NCBI GenBank assembly: GCA_022360175.1
Contig: JAKSDI010000253.1
Location: 1 to 51,579 of the forward strand
Source: Chitinophagales bacterium
GTDB lineage: Bacteria > Bacteroidota > Bacteroidia > Chitinophagales > Saprospiraceae
Direction of reading: 5' to 3'
Length of the DNA stretch: 51,579 bases
The position numbers and the translations under genes are program-made. This document shows, in pieces, positions 1 to 9,147 of this stretch (the first letter of the stretch is position 1; each line of letters starts with the position of its first letter). The notes under the pieces are model-generated. The model was not told the DNA's origin and did no database searches. It was given only the letters and a program-made list of their open reading frames with translations.

Positions 1-699
1 ATAAGTATTGATGGTTGCTACCAGTGAATTCATCGAACCATCGTCCAGCGTTCTGTTTACTACTCCAAAACCAGGAGCAATAGCCCACTTCCCATCATCT
101 CCACTATTGATATAACCGTCAATCGCGCCACCTTTAACAACAGGCTCATAAATATCAAACTGTTGTTTTTGACGGCCAGTAAAGGCTTTGATTTGCCAAT
201 CTGGTGCGATATCGTAAGCCAGGCGAGCACCAAATAATGCGTTATCAATCAATAATGGGCGTTGCTCAAAAGCTCGGAATATAATCCCACTACCAACCTG
301 ATCATAAAGATAACCTACTGAAATATCCAGTTTGTCTATTTTTTTATGGATATACCAACGGCCGATCCCTTCATCAGTAAAAGATCCTGTTGGATTGAGC
401 AAGTTGGAGTTATTAAATAAGTCAAAGCGTAAGCCAAAATCAAATCCCCAGTTACTATAATTCAAGTTGAGCCAAGCCTCTCCGCCATATAACTGTCGAT
501 CGTATTGTGGAGTATTAGCAGCACCAATTAAACTATCTCTGAAGAAAAAATTGGCATTTGCTTCCAAGTTGCCTGAAAGTTGGCCTCCGTTATTGCCTTC
601 CTGTGCTTGAACCATTAAAGGTAATATGCAAGCAAGTACTGGAATAAAAAAGATTCTAGAAATAACCTGTTTAGTTAACAGGGTGCTAATGTTCTTCAT
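1..699 (-). CDS. DUF6029-family outer-membrane protein, 5' part only
   Basis: Minus-strand frame open from an ATG at 697-699 to the window edge (233 codons, no stop), so the C-terminal part is missing. It begins with a hydrophobic signal peptide ending near VQAQ. It continues with alternating aromatic/polar strands typical of a beta-barrel, including GGEAWLNLNYSNWGFDFGLR and VGYLYDQVGSGIIFRAFEQR. The latter resembles the YFYEQFGSGLILRAWE stretch I associate with DUF6029 proteins of Bacteroidota, which often sit beside TlpA-type thioredoxins, as here. Function is unknown; a link to cell-surface redox or metal handling is only guilt by association. It is divergent from the TlpA gene. Family call from memory of sequence pattern. 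Confidence 0.75.
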   Translation of the reverse strand, partial: MKNISTLLTKQVISRIFFIPVLACILPLMVQAQEGNNGGQLSGNLEANANFFFRDSLIGAANTPQYDRQLYGGEAWLNLNYSNWGFDFGLRFDLFNNSNLLNPTGSFTDEGIGRWYIHKKIDKLDISVGYLYDQVGSGIIFRAFEQRPLLIDNALFGARLAYDIAPDWQIKAFTGRQKQQFDIYEPVVKGGAIDGYINSGDDGKWAIAPGFGVVNRTLDDGSMNSLVATINTY

Positions 700-930
700 T
701 TGTTCTTAAATTTCAGTTAAGGGAGCTGTTTAGGGTTTTATTCTACACACCTTTCCCTTAAATTTGAAGGTAGTATTTGGTTACTAATCGCTGAATATAC
801 GTCTAAATAACTGCGTAGTTGTCATTAACGACAGGCAATTATCCCGCGTTTTATCAGGATAAAAAAATTTATCGCAAAGTTAGTCATTCAAAAAACAAAC
901 TTGATACACATACAAGCCTGTATTTATCGC

Positions 931-938
931 TAACTTTG
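931..938 (+). promoter_or_regulatory. Bacteroidota -7 box (TAACTTTG) of the TlpA gene
   Basis: TAACTTTG matches the phylum -7 consensus TAnnTTTG and lies 22 nt before the ATG at 961. No TTG at the expected 19-21 nt upstream distance is visible (nearest is 901-903), so the -33 half is weak. Confidence 0.5.
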
Positions 939-960
939 CTCCTACTTGCAAATTATCAAA

Positions 961-1479
961 ATGAATCTTTATATGAAATTTTCAAATCTTATCCTTACGG
1001 CTTTAGCCTTATTCATGGTAACAGTGGCATTTGGCCAGGAAAAATCAAAGACATTACCTAATGTAGAGGTGAAAACCTTGGATGGGCAAAAGATCAATAT
1101 CCAGGATTATGCTACTAATGGCAAGATGACGATTATGAGTTTCTGGGCAACATGGTGCTCACCCTGCAAAAAAGAACTGGATGCTATTGCTGATATTTAT
1201 CCGGATTGGCAGGAAGAATACGATGTAGAAATGCTGGCAATCACTATTGATACGCAGCGTGCTTTGGCAAAGGTAAAGCCTATGGTAGAGTCAAAAGGTT
1301 GGGAATATACTGTTCTTTCTGATGTAAATCAGGATTTGCGCCAGGCACTTAACTTCCAAACAATACCACAAACTTTCTTGCTGGACAAAGACGGAAATAT
1401 CATTTACTCTCATTCTGGCTATGTGCCAGGTGATGAATACGAACTAGAAGATAAGATCAAAGAGGCTGCTGAGAAGTAA
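961..1479 (+). CDS. TlpA/ResA-like periplasmic thioredoxin
   Basis: 172-aa exported thiol-disulfide protein. The N-terminus is a signal peptide (hydrophobic run followed by AFGQ), so the protein acts outside the cytoplasm. The catalytic motif WCSPC is at about residues 65-69, after the typical SFWATW strand. The cis-proline motif TIPQTFLLDKDG and the terminal helix follow, as in the AhpC/TSA-type TlpA family. The start was chosen at ATG 961; ATG 973 is equally possible and leaves the signal peptide intact. A TTG upstream at 946 lies very close to the promoter box and is less likely. Likely role: reduction or isomerisation of disulfides in exported proteins. It is followed by a strong hairpin terminator, so it is probably monocistronic. 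Confidence 0.88.
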   Translation: MNLYMKFSNLILTALALFMVTVAFGQEKSKTLPNVEVKTLDGQKINIQDYATNGKMTIMSFWATWCSPCKKELDAIADIYPDWQEEYDVEMLAITIDTQRALAKVKPMVESKGWEYTVLSDVNQDLRQALNFQTIPQTFLLDKDGNIIYSHSGYVPGDEYELEDKIKEAAEK

Positions 1480-1506
1480 TTCAGCACTCGTGCTATAAAT
1501 CATTGC

Positions 1507-1550
1507 CAAATGGGTGTATAGAGTAATTCTATACACCCATTTGTATTTAT
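1507..1550 (+). terminator. Intrinsic terminator after the TlpA gene
   Basis: Perfect 16-bp stem: CAAATGGGTGTATAGA (1507-1522) pairs with TCTATACACCCATTTG (1528-1543) across a 5-nt loop, followed by a T-rich stretch. Confidence 0.8.
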
Positions 1551-1653
1551 AACGGTACCTAAGGCAGAAAACTCACCAAGCAAGGAAGTCCCCCTGGCTT
1601 TTCAAGCAGCATATCTCTGCTTTTTTTAATCTTATTAATAAAACCGGGGCCAA

Positions 1654-2754
1654 ATGAAGTATTTGATCTGCTTTCTCCTTAGTTCCTGCTTTTCAATCGC
1701 TTTTACACAATCTGTAAAAAGCCCCAATCTTGTTCCTAATAGTAGTTTCGAGCAGCTATCAGGCCCGCTCATTGGCTGGTTTTACAAAGGACAACACTTC
1801 ACTGATGCTATGAAGTATTGGTCCTCTCCAACGGCTGCTTCTCCCGATATATTTGGCCCGGAAGCCAGAGTTCCTGAGCAATGGCAAGAAAAGGGTTTTG
1901 GAAAACAGTCGTCTCATACGGGCGAATATATGGCAGGAATTACTGTCTACGGATGTAAGGATGGAAAACCCCACTGTAGGGAGTATTTACAAATACAATT
2001 GCGAGAAGCCTTAGTACCTGGGCAATCTTATGAGTTGGGCTTTTATGTCGCAATCTTGCCTCATTCTCTTCCTATTAATAGATTAGGAGCTGTTTTTACA
2101 AAATCCGAAGTCAATGAAATTATTGATGAGGTACTAACACTTCCTCCCAGCCTTTCGGCAAATAAAATAATATCCCCCCGAGAAGGAGAATGGGTACTAT
2201 TTAAAGAAAGTTTTACCGCTAAAGCAGCCTATGACCACCTGATTATTGGCAATTTTTTTGATGATCAAAGTACTCAGACAGCTTACTCTAAAGCTATACA
2301 ATTACCTTTTGCTTATTATTATATTGATGATGTCAGTTTGAAAAAGCTGCCTCCTATCCTTCCTGTTCCACTGGATAAAGATGACCTGAGTTTAATAGAT
2401 CCTCTACCAGGAGAAGTCATCCGCTTGAAAAACATTTTCTTCGAAACAGATAAAGCAGAACTACTCCCCCGCTCGTTTGTCGAACTCAATAAGCTGTACG
2501 ATCTCCTGCTAAAATATCCCGACATGATTATCGAAATAAGAGGGCATACCGACGAACGCGGTGGGGACGATTATAATCAAGACCTTTCTATCAGGCGTGC
2601 AAAAGCAGTAGTAGATTTTTTATACGAAAAAGGAATCAGCCTCCAACGCATTCAATACAAAGGTTTTGGCTACAGACACCCCATCGCTCCTAACAACACA
2701 GAAGAAGGCCGACAGCTGAATCGAAGAGTTGAGTTTGCCGTGCTTCAGAAATAA
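1654..2754 (+). CDS. OmpA-family protein with N-terminal surface domain
   Basis: 366 aa. A signal peptide (residues 1-19, ending IAFTQ) is followed by a 210-residue domain starting SPNLVPNSSFEQ, a pattern common in Bacteroidota carbohydrate-binding-like modules placed before OmpA domains. The C-terminal OmpA/MotB domain (about 255-366) has the expected IFFETDKAELLPRS start, the RGHTDERGGDDYNQDLSIRRA peptidoglycan-binding segment and the NRRVEF end. It probably tethers the outer membrane to peptidoglycan. Its stop codon directly abuts the stop codon of the convergent DUF5686 gene (0 bp between them). No lipobox is seen. Confidence 0.87.
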   Translation: MKYLICFLLSSCFSIAFTQSVKSPNLVPNSSFEQLSGPLIGWFYKGQHFTDAMKYWSSPTAASPDIFGPEARVPEQWQEKGFGKQSSHTGEYMAGITVYGCKDGKPHCREYLQIQLREALVPGQSYELGFYVAILPHSLPINRLGAVFTKSEVNEIIDEVLTLPPSLSANKIISPREGEWVLFKESFTAKAAYDHLIIGNFFDDQSTQTAYSKAIQLPFAYYYIDDVSLKKLPPILPVPLDKDDLSLIDPLPGEVIRLKNIFFETDKAELLPRSFVELNKLYDLLLKYPDMIIEIRGHTDERGGDDYNQDLSIRRAKAVVDFLYEKGISLQRIQYKGFGYRHPIAPNNTEEGRQLNRRVEFAVLQK

Positions 2755-5259
2755 TTAGAAGTAGAAGGCAACACCCATTCGCAAGCCAAATTGAGCAGCC
2801 TGGGGGTTGTCGAGATAACTCAAACGCCACAAGACTTCAACCTGAAATACTTTTAAGATATTTTCTATACCAACACTTGCCTCCATATATGGGCGCTTCT
2901 CTGGAGTGCGAAACCCTGCATATGTAAAGTCTTCTGTTGGAATAAAATTATTCAGCCTGTTAGCATCTTTATTTTTATCAGACATAGTCCCGATCACTCC
3001 TTTAAAAGTAGCATAAGTACGGAAGTCTAATTTACGGAGTAGAGGTACCTTATTAAGTATAAATCCATCAAAGTGGTGTTCTAGAAAAATGGCTGCATAA
3101 GTATCACTGGCAAACTCATAACGAGTCATCATATTAAAGATATCTCTGCCTATTAGGTATCCTTCATTACCGGGGTGAACTTCTGTAAGCAAGAAAGGAA
3201 CTGTACCAAATATTTTGCCGGCACGAATACGATAAGACATCCACCCTATTGGATTAATAAAGAAATAGTGCTTATAGCTTAATGCCAGTTTATGATAATT
3301 GTAATCACTTCCCCATACACCATTTACGCCTAGTGTATATTGCAGTTCTATGATTGGTTTTTTAGACCCAAAACTCTCTCTGTTAAAAGCCCCTTCCACT
3401 ACATACTCATCCAGCGCAAAACGGGTCTTCAAGATAATCTCTGTTGCATTGATCGTAGTATCAATATCACTTATATTGCTGGGATCTGCAAGGTAAGAAT
3501 AGTTAAACCCACTGCCATCTTCACCAACACCTCCATATGGATCCATCCTTCGGTGTAAAATCGTAAGACGATTTGAAAAACCATTTTTCCAATAGCGCTC
3601 ATAAAAAACCTTCCCCTCTCTAACTCGGATCAGCTTCTGCATTAGGTCACGACGAAAGAGGCCTGAAAAGAGATCTCCTTGTACAAAGGATTCACTATTT
3701 TCACTATTCAGGCTCACATCATCTATATATCCGGCTCCGACCATTGTCCTCGGGCGCCTGTTTAAAAGCCATTTCACATTCCCTCCATACTTGAATTCCT
3801 CATCTTTAAGCCCATATGCAACAAAGCCTTGTAAGCGGACATTCTCTATTAGTTGCTCCGTTGTACGCAAGCCAAAACGAAAACGGTTTCCCTCTACAGG
3901 GTTTTGACTGTAAGTAGAAGGGTAAGGGCCAAATTCTACCAGACCAGCATCCAGATAGCCTCCAAATACTGCTTCTACTACATTAATATAGGTCTTAAAA
4001 GCAGGAACGTTTTGGATACTGTCTACCATCGCATAAATAGTAGCTTCATTTTCTGAAAGAGGTTCATGTCTCACTTCTGCCCAAAAGCTTTCTTCATTTT
4101 TTTCTACATCATCCAGTCGGTAATAAGTATCTTTCTCTTCGTAATGGATTTTAGTAGCAGGTTCATCGACCGTAAAGCCCCGAAAAGTTTCTGTCCGCCG
4201 GGCAATCATACCTGGTGTTCCTTTTGTTGGAGTAAAATCTACTACCATTTTCTCTTTTATAGGCAGCCATTTACCATTTCGAGGTTCAAACTCTTCATAT
4301 ATAATGATTCGCGATACCAGGTTGATATTCACATCAGGGCTCATCCGCATATTCACACGGTGAATAGCAAAAGTGGAATCCGCTACCCAAAAATCTCCAA
4401 AAAAAGTGTTTTCCTGTTTGCGCTTCGGTTTAAACTTAAGCTTATAACTCCAGTACCCATTCATATAGGTACTATCAATGATGTAATACTTATAGTACCC
4501 CAGGCCAGATTTAGAAAAAGGGCTTACAAAAGGTTTGTCTACTACATAAATCCAATCATCATATATGCTGTAATCCTGGTGGATGCGCTTAATATATTCT
4601 ATTACGGTTTGGTTTTGGGTACCCGTAGCACGCTGGGCTTTAATGATGGATTTAGGTTTATTTTCCTTATTAACGTAGTACACATCAGAAAGTACCTCAT
4701 TGATATATACTGGTAGAAAAGGCTTTTCATCAGATGTACTATCTATATTTTCAAATACAAAGGAAAAAGGCTCCAGTAATTTACTCTTCTGTAATTTGGG
4801 GTCTATATTTTCAAGATCCAATTCTACCTTCGAATAGCTTTCATACTGATAGCTATCAAAGCCTTCTATGCTGTTCTTTTCCTTATGCTTCGCAATATTA
4901 CGCACAATGGCATTTGCAGGGTTTTCCCCAGCTAATACCACTACTTCATTAAGAGTTAGCCCTTCAGCAGCAAGCGAAAAATTGATGATAACAGAATCTT
5001 TATTTGCCGGAATTGCTCTACTTTTGGTATCATAGCCAATTGCGGAAACGGTAAGCGTATCAAACTGTTGATTCGTAGTAAGTTCATAATAACCATCAAC
5101 ATCGGAAGAAGTTCCTACGGTAGTACCTTCAAAATAAATATTACAAAAAGGAACCCCTTCACGAGTATCTTCATCTGTAACTCTGCCCGTAATAGTAAGT
5201 TGGGCATTACTATTAAGCCAAAAGAACAGTATAGGTAGCAGCAAAAGCGCTTTTTTCAT
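2755..5259 (-). CDS. DUF5686 / carboxypeptidase-regulatory-like outer-membrane protein
   Basis: 834 aa. Signal peptide ends near NSNAQ. Next comes an Ig-like carboxypeptidase-D regulatory domain (TITGRVTDEDTREGVPFCNI, about residues 21-105), the module also found at the N-terminus of TonB-dependent SusC proteins, but no plug/TonB barrel follows. From about residue 115 the sequence (NAIVRNIAKHKEKN, then SYQYESYSKVELDL) is characteristic of the DUF5686 family. The C-terminal third shows beta-barrel alternation and ends in GLRMGVAFYF, an aromatic C-terminus as in barrel proteins. Likely resident in the outer membrane; substrate or partner unknown. Length is normal for the family. Confidence 0.87.
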   Translation of the reverse strand: MKKALLLLPILFFWLNSNAQLTITGRVTDEDTREGVPFCNIYFEGTTVGTSSDVDGYYELTTNQQFDTLTVSAIGYDTKSRAIPANKDSVIINFSLAAEGLTLNEVVVLAGENPANAIVRNIAKHKEKNSIEGFDSYQYESYSKVELDLENIDPKLQKSKLLEPFSFVFENIDSTSDEKPFLPVYINEVLSDVYYVNKENKPKSIIKAQRATGTQNQTVIEYIKRIHQDYSIYDDWIYVVDKPFVSPFSKSGLGYYKYYIIDSTYMNGYWSYKLKFKPKRKQENTFFGDFWVADSTFAIHRVNMRMSPDVNINLVSRIIIYEEFEPRNGKWLPIKEKMVVDFTPTKGTPGMIARRTETFRGFTVDEPATKIHYEEKDTYYRLDDVEKNEESFWAEVRHEPLSENEATIYAMVDSIQNVPAFKTYINVVEAVFGGYLDAGLVEFGPYPSTYSQNPVEGNRFRFGLRTTEQLIENVRLQGFVAYGLKDEEFKYGGNVKWLLNRRPRTMVGAGYIDDVSLNSENSESFVQGDLFSGLFRRDLMQKLIRVREGKVFYERYWKNGFSNRLTILHRRMDPYGGVGEDGSGFNYSYLADPSNISDIDTTINATEIILKTRFALDEYVVEGAFNRESFGSKKPIIELQYTLGVNGVWGSDYNYHKLALSYKHYFFINPIGWMSYRIRAGKIFGTVPFLLTEVHPGNEGYLIGRDIFNMMTRYEFASDTYAAIFLEHHFDGFILNKVPLLRKLDFRTYATFKGVIGTMSDKNKDANRLNNFIPTEDFTYAGFRTPEKRPYMEASVGIENILKVFQVEVLWRLSYLDNPQAAQFGLRMGVAFYF

Positions 5260-5347
5260 ATTAGATTTTCAGTTTTCATTTGCTTTGGATATAAAATCTG
5301 ATCCGTAAGCTATATATTTCGGTGCACTATTGCAATATTTTCACATA

Positions 5348-5950
5348 ATGCTAACATCTCACTTTTCCGATCAGTACATCGAAGCAGGTTGCGATGAAGC
5401 AGGCAGAGGTTGTCTTGCTGGCCCTGTTTTTGCAGCAGCCGTTATTATGCCCCGAGGCTTTGAACATCCATTATTGAATGATTCAAAACAACTTTCGGAG
5501 CGAAAAAGATATGAAGCACGAAAGATTGTTGAAAAAGAGGCCATCTCCTGGGCCGTTGCTCAGGTAGACCCTAAAGAAATTGATGAAATCAACATATTAC
5601 GTGCTTCCTTCCTGGCTATGCATCGTGCTATAGAACAACTGGAACCTCAACCAGAATTATTACTTATTGATGGAAATCGCTTCTATCCTCAGAATGACAT
5701 TCCCTTTGAATGCATTATCAAGGGTGATGGTAAGTTTATGTCCATCGCTGCGGCTTCCATTCTTGCTAAAACTTATCGAGACGACTATATGATGCAAATT
5801 GCAGCCGAATTCCCCTATTACGATTGGAAGAAAAATAAAGGATATCCTACTAAAGCACATCGATTGGCGATACAAAGTAATGGTCCATGCATTCACCATC
5901 GTCAATCGTTCCGATTACTTCCAAACGCAGAACAAGGGAAGTTGTTTTAG
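5348..5950 (+). CDS. rnhB: Ribonuclease HII
   Basis: 200-aa enzyme that cuts the RNA strand of RNA-DNA hybrids and removes misincorporated ribonucleotides. The metal-binding opening motif [15 protein letters not shown] contains the catalytic Asp-Glu pair. [10 protein letters not shown] and the later DGNRF and [16 protein letters not shown] blocks are diagnostic, as is the C-terminal [13 protein letters not shown]. The start was taken at ATG 5348; an upstream TTG at 5330 would only add six residues. It is divergent from the DUF5686 gene, 88 bp apart, and followed by 130 bp before the HMA gene. Confidence 0.95.
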   Translation: MLTSHFSDQYIEAGCDEAGRGCLAGPVFAAAVIMPRGFEHPLLNDSKQLSERKRYEARKIVEKEAISWAVAQVDPKEIDEINILRASFLAMHRAIEQLEPQPELLLIDGNRFYPQNDIPFECIIKGDGKFMSIAAASILAKTYRDDYMMQIAAEFPYYDWKKNKGYPTKAHRLAIQSNGPCIHHRQSFRLLPNAEQGKLF

Positions 5951-6083
5951 TGGCGATCAAGTTAATAGTACTTTACTCCAGCTTTTATAGTTTTCTGTTA
6001 AAAAAGCATTAATTGTCAACCATCTTATATATATGAACAATAACAAAACTTAACTTTATAGCCAATTAAAAAATTTTATTCCT

Positions 6084-6626
6084 ATGAAGCAGATAATGAT
6101 AATGGTAGCCTTGGTATTTGGTATGATGGCTACTGCAAGCGCTCAGAGTCAGAAAGCTTGTTGTGCTGGTAAAGAAAAGACAGCTTGTTCTAAAGCAAAA
6201 GGTACTGCTGCTGTAAAAACAGTAAGCACTGAAGCAGGTACAGCGAAAGCAACGGCAACTAAAGCAGCTTGTTGCGCCAAAGGTGATAAAGCATCTTGCT
6301 CTAAAGCAAAAGGTACTGCTGCCGCAAAAACAGTAAGTGCTAAAGCAGATGCCGCTACTACTACCTTTAAAGTATACGGTGTGTGTGGCATGTGTAAGCG
6401 TACCATTGAAGGAGCTTTAAATAATGCAAAGGGTATAAACAGTGCCAGTTGGAATGTTTCCAGCAAAATGGTAACGGTCACCTATGATGAAAAGGCAATC
6501 TCTGTAGATGACATGAAGGCTAAAATTGCTGCTGTTGGTTATGATTCTGATACTCATCGTGCTAAAGATGAAGTATATAACAACCTACATGCTTGTTGTA
6601 AATATGAACGACCAAAAGGGAAATAA
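6084..6626 (+). CDS. Exported Cys-rich heavy-metal-associated (HMA) domain protein
   Basis: 180 aa. Signal peptide about residues 1-20 (ends TASAQ). Residues 25-97 are low-complexity Lys/Ala/Thr/Cys sequence made of two copies of a 37-aa unit (CC-x5-7-C-SKAKGTAA-KTVS). Residues 93-165 form an HMA-type ferredoxin-like fold: TFKVYGVCGMCKRTIEGAL carries the CxxC metal site, followed by the usual VTYDEKAISVDDMKAKIAAVGYD. It ends with a HACCKYE tail adding more thiols. It likely binds Cu, Zn or a similar metal in the periplasm. The canonical MxCxxC Met is replaced by Gly-Val. A hairpin follows the stop. Confidence 0.82.
   Translation: MKQIMIMVALVFGMMATASAQSQKACCAGKEKTACSKAKGTAAVKTVSTEAGTAKATATKAACCAKGDKASCSKAKGTAAAKTVSAKADAATTTFKVYGVCGMCKRTIEGALNNAKGINSASWNVSSKMVTVTYDEKAISVDDMKAKIAAVGYDSDTHRAKDEVYNNLHACCKYERPKGK
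6156..6377 (+). repeat. Tandem 111-bp duplication inside the HMA gene
   Basis: Two in-frame units with a period of 111 bp (37 codons), starting at 6156 and 6267. The shared core TAAAGCAAAAGGTACTGCTG occurs at 6191 and again at 6302. The copies differ at synonymous and non-synonymous sites, so the duplication is not brand new. Confidence 0.8.
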
Positions 6627-6632
6627 AAAATA

Positions 6633-6673
6633 ATTAGAAGTGAGTTGATATAAATTACCAGCTCACTTCTAAT
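6633..6673 (+). terminator. Hairpin terminator after the HMA gene
   Basis: TTAGAAGTGAG (6634-6644) pairs with CTCACTTCTAA (6662-6672), 17-nt loop. The T tail is poor (TCCTTATC), so efficiency is uncertain. Confidence 0.55.
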
Positions 6674-6822
6674 CCTTATCTTCAATTATATTTTTCTTCG
6701 TATTCTCCCACCACTTTTAGCATTCTTTCTCATCACATCACCTTTTACCCATTTAGCTTGGGACATCTCCACGTATATTCCTCTCTAACTATACAATCCT
6801 CTGGTTAATCACTTTTCCTCCC

Positions 6823-7569
6823 CTACACTCCTCTCTTATTCCCATAGATCAAAATATGCAAGCGCGAGGTAAAATGAAAGCCATGTTCCTTGCAAATTTC
6901 TACGAGCCATTGCTGTCGGGCATTCAATTGCTTTGCAGAAGTGCCTTCTGGCATGAGATATACTTTTTCAGAAGGTATCTTATAGCGATCTATTAGGTTC
7001 AATATTTCCTGCAAATCAGATTGATCCGCCAGCACAAATTTGAAGTGCGCTTTAGGGCTTCGCGAGAAAAACTGGAAGACATCATTTTTTTCCCGTAGTT
7101 TTTGACTGTTCCCACTATTGGCCAGTTTGGGCGAAACGTTATACTGGTGAATCAGGTGATCAAAGGAAGCATTTGGAATAATGGTACCATTCGTTTCTAC
7201 TTCAAAAAAATAGTCTGCTCCCAGGCCTTGCATCAATTCGCATAAACTTTCCTGCTGCATCATTGGTTCTCCGCCTGTAAGCACTACATTCGTACAAGGA
7301 TATAGATGAATCTGACGGATGATTTCCTCAACTGACATTTCAACAACCACTTCATCCATTTTATATTTTTCATAGCCTGGTTCAACATCCTTCACATGGG
7401 CAAAACGTGTACCTTCCCAATTCCATGTATAATCCGTATCACACCATACACAATGTAAATTACATAAAGAGGTGCGTACAAAAATACTTGGCTGTCCTAT
7501 ATTTTTCCCCTCTCCCTGTACAGTGTAGAAAATTTCAGCTTGCTGGTCTGGTTTTGCAATTTTAAGCAT
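6823..7569 (-). CDS. queE: 7-carboxy-7-deazaguanine synthase (radical SAM)
   Basis: 248 aa. Converts 6-carboxytetrahydropterin to 7-carboxy-7-deazaguanine in queuosine (preQ0) synthesis. The substrate loop FYTVQGEGKNIGQPSIFVR precedes the [4Fe-4S] site CNLHCVWC, a CX3CX2C motif as in radical SAM enzymes. The QueE-typical CDTDYTW and TGGEPMMQQ blocks follow. The C-terminus LHILIYGNKRGV matches the family end. It probably shares a transcript with the MATE gene 54 bp upstream on the same strand. No preQ riboswitch is recognisable near it. Confidence 0.94.
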   Translation of the reverse strand: MLKIAKPDQQAEIFYTVQGEGKNIGQPSIFVRTSLCNLHCVWCDTDYTWNWEGTRFAHVKDVEPGYEKYKMDEVVVEMSVEEIIRQIHLYPCTNVVLTGGEPMMQQESLCELMQGLGADYFFEVETNGTIIPNASFDHLIHQYNVSPKLANSGNSQKLREKNDVFQFFSRSPKAHFKFVLADQSDLQEILNLIDRYKIPSEKVYLMPEGTSAKQLNARQQWLVEICKEHGFHFTSRLHILIYGNKRGV

Positions 7570-7623
7570 AGAAGTTGTTTAAGAATGTCTGATGAGTCAA
7601 TTAGAATAAGATTTTTGCACTCA

Positions 7624-8913
7624 TTATCTCAACGCTATCCCTTTCCTCCAATACAATAAATGCTGAAACATACCCCGAGCCACCATAAACACAAGCATAG
7701 CAAACCACAAACCATGATTACCCCATGGACGAGATACAAAATAGACAGCGATGAATACCGCAAAGGCGAGCAACATGCTATTACGCATTGACTTGGAAGC
7801 AGTCAGTCCAATATATATTCCATCCCAAATATAGCAGGGTGTACTAAGGACAGGCATCACTACCATCCATAAAAGGAATGGCATAGTAGCAGCAATGACA
7901 TCTTCCTGATTCGTAAATATATATAAGAGTTCCTTACCTAAGAACCAATAACCGAGGCTGAACAGCGCTGCCAGCCCCATTCCCCAGGCAAAGCTATAAT
8001 TGATGGCTTGCCTGGTTTTGGAATCTGATTGAGCACCTTTATACTTGCCAACTAAGCTTTCTGACGCGTAAGCAAACCCATCTACACCATAGGACATCCA
8101 GTTGAGAAATTGCAACAAAATTGTGTTCACTGCCAACATCATCTCTCCTTCTACTGACGATTGGCTATAAAAAAATCCAAATGCCCCTGTCAGGAAAAGC
8201 GTACGTATAAAAATATCGGCATTGATACTCAAAAACTGCCGTAGTTTTTGCCATTCCAGAATAGCCTTTCTACTAAACTCCGACAGTAGATATCCATACT
8301 TATAAACAAACAAACCGATTGCTGCTAACAGGCCAGCATATTGTGCAATCAATGTCCCGTATGCAACGCCATCTACATCCATTCCATAATAATGAACCAA
8401 TATCACACTTAAGGCAATATTTACCGCATTAATCAGAATAGTAAGGATCAATGGATAGATGGCATTTTGCATGCCAAAAAACCATCCCATAAAAGCGAAT
8501 AAGCCCAAAGTAGCAGGAGCTGCCCATACTCTTATATAAAAATATTCAGCTATCAACGGCTGTTGTTCAACACTTACATTCATCAACTTCATACTCAACT
8601 GCCCCAAGGGCCACTGGAGTAGCAAAATAACAGTGGCAAGTATCATCGCTACCAGTAAAGCCCTCCCCATTGTCTGCGCAGAACCTCTTAAATTTTCACT
8701 ACCATATGCTTGCGCAGCCATCCCTGTAGTCCCCATCCGCAAGAAGCCAAAATTCCAGTACACAAAATTAAAAATCATAGCCCCCAGGCCCACTGCACCG
8801 ATATGTACTTCTGACATACGCCCCATTAAAGCTGTATCAACGCTACTCAACAGTGGTACAGAGATATTACTAATAATATTGGGTATAGCCAGTCTAAGAA
8901 TTTCCTTGTTCAT
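7624..8913 (-). CDS. MATE-family (DinF-like) multidrug/organic efflux transporter
   Basis: 429 aa with about 12 hydrophobic helices and the MATE signature at the first helix, AIPNIISNISVPLLSSVDTALMG. The pseudo-symmetric second half begins near residue 235 (NADIFIRTLFLTGAFGFFYS) and contains WMSYGVDGFAYASESLVG, typical of the DinF/MatE branch. It is an inner-membrane cation-coupled exporter; substrate cannot be read from the sequence. First gene of a probable two-gene unit with queE, divergent from the ligase gene. Confidence 0.92.
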   Translation of the reverse strand: MNKEILRLAIPNIISNISVPLLSSVDTALMGRMSEVHIGAVGLGAMIFNFVYWNFGFLRMGTTGMAAQAYGSENLRGSAQTMGRALLVAMILATVILLLQWPLGQLSMKLMNVSVEQQPLIAEYFYIRVWAAPATLGLFAFMGWFFGMQNAIYPLILTILINAVNIALSVILVHYYGMDVDGVAYGTLIAQYAGLLAAIGLFVYKYGYLLSEFSRKAILEWQKLRQFLSINADIFIRTLFLTGAFGFFYSQSSVEGEMMLAVNTILLQFLNWMSYGVDGFAYASESLVGKYKGAQSDSKTRQAINYSFAWGMGLAALFSLGYWFLGKELLYIFTNQEDVIAATMPFLLWMVVMPVLSTPCYIWDGIYIGLTASKSMRNSMLLAFAVFIAVYFVSRPWGNHGLWFAMLVFMVARGMFQHLLYWRKGIALR

Positions 8914-8971
8914 TTATCAATAGTATCAGGCACTAATTTGCCCTGGCATATAGTTTAAGATCAGGTTAAAT

Positions 8972-9043
8972 GTATAAGTGCAAGCTCAAAATATTGTAAA
9001 CTACGCTTGTGCTTTGAGTTTGCGTTTGGTCTTGCACTTATAC
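8972..9043. repeat. Nested inverted repeat between divergent MATE and ligase genes
   Basis: Outer arms GTATAAGTGCAAG (8972-8984) and CTTGCACTTATAC (9031-9043) are a perfect 13-bp inverted repeat. Immediately inside, CTCAAA (8985-8990) can pair with TTTGAG (9013-9018), leaving a bulge on one side only. No T tail flanks it, so it is not a standard terminator. Confidence 0.7.
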
Positions 9044-9147
9044 TTATATTCGAATTTTATGCGATAGCTATAGGTATTAAGGAATCATTCCTAATATTCC
9101 TTACCTTTATGGCCGCAAAATTCTATAAAGAAATACACATACTAATG

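Noticed and set aside
819-1061. 80-codon plus-strand frame overlapping the TlpA promoter and start
   Set aside because: Runs across the -7 box and into TlpA in another frame; not protein-like.
4066-4716. 216-codon plus-strand frame within the DUF5686 gene
   Set aside because: Antisense to a full-length recognised protein; composition is that of a shadow frame.
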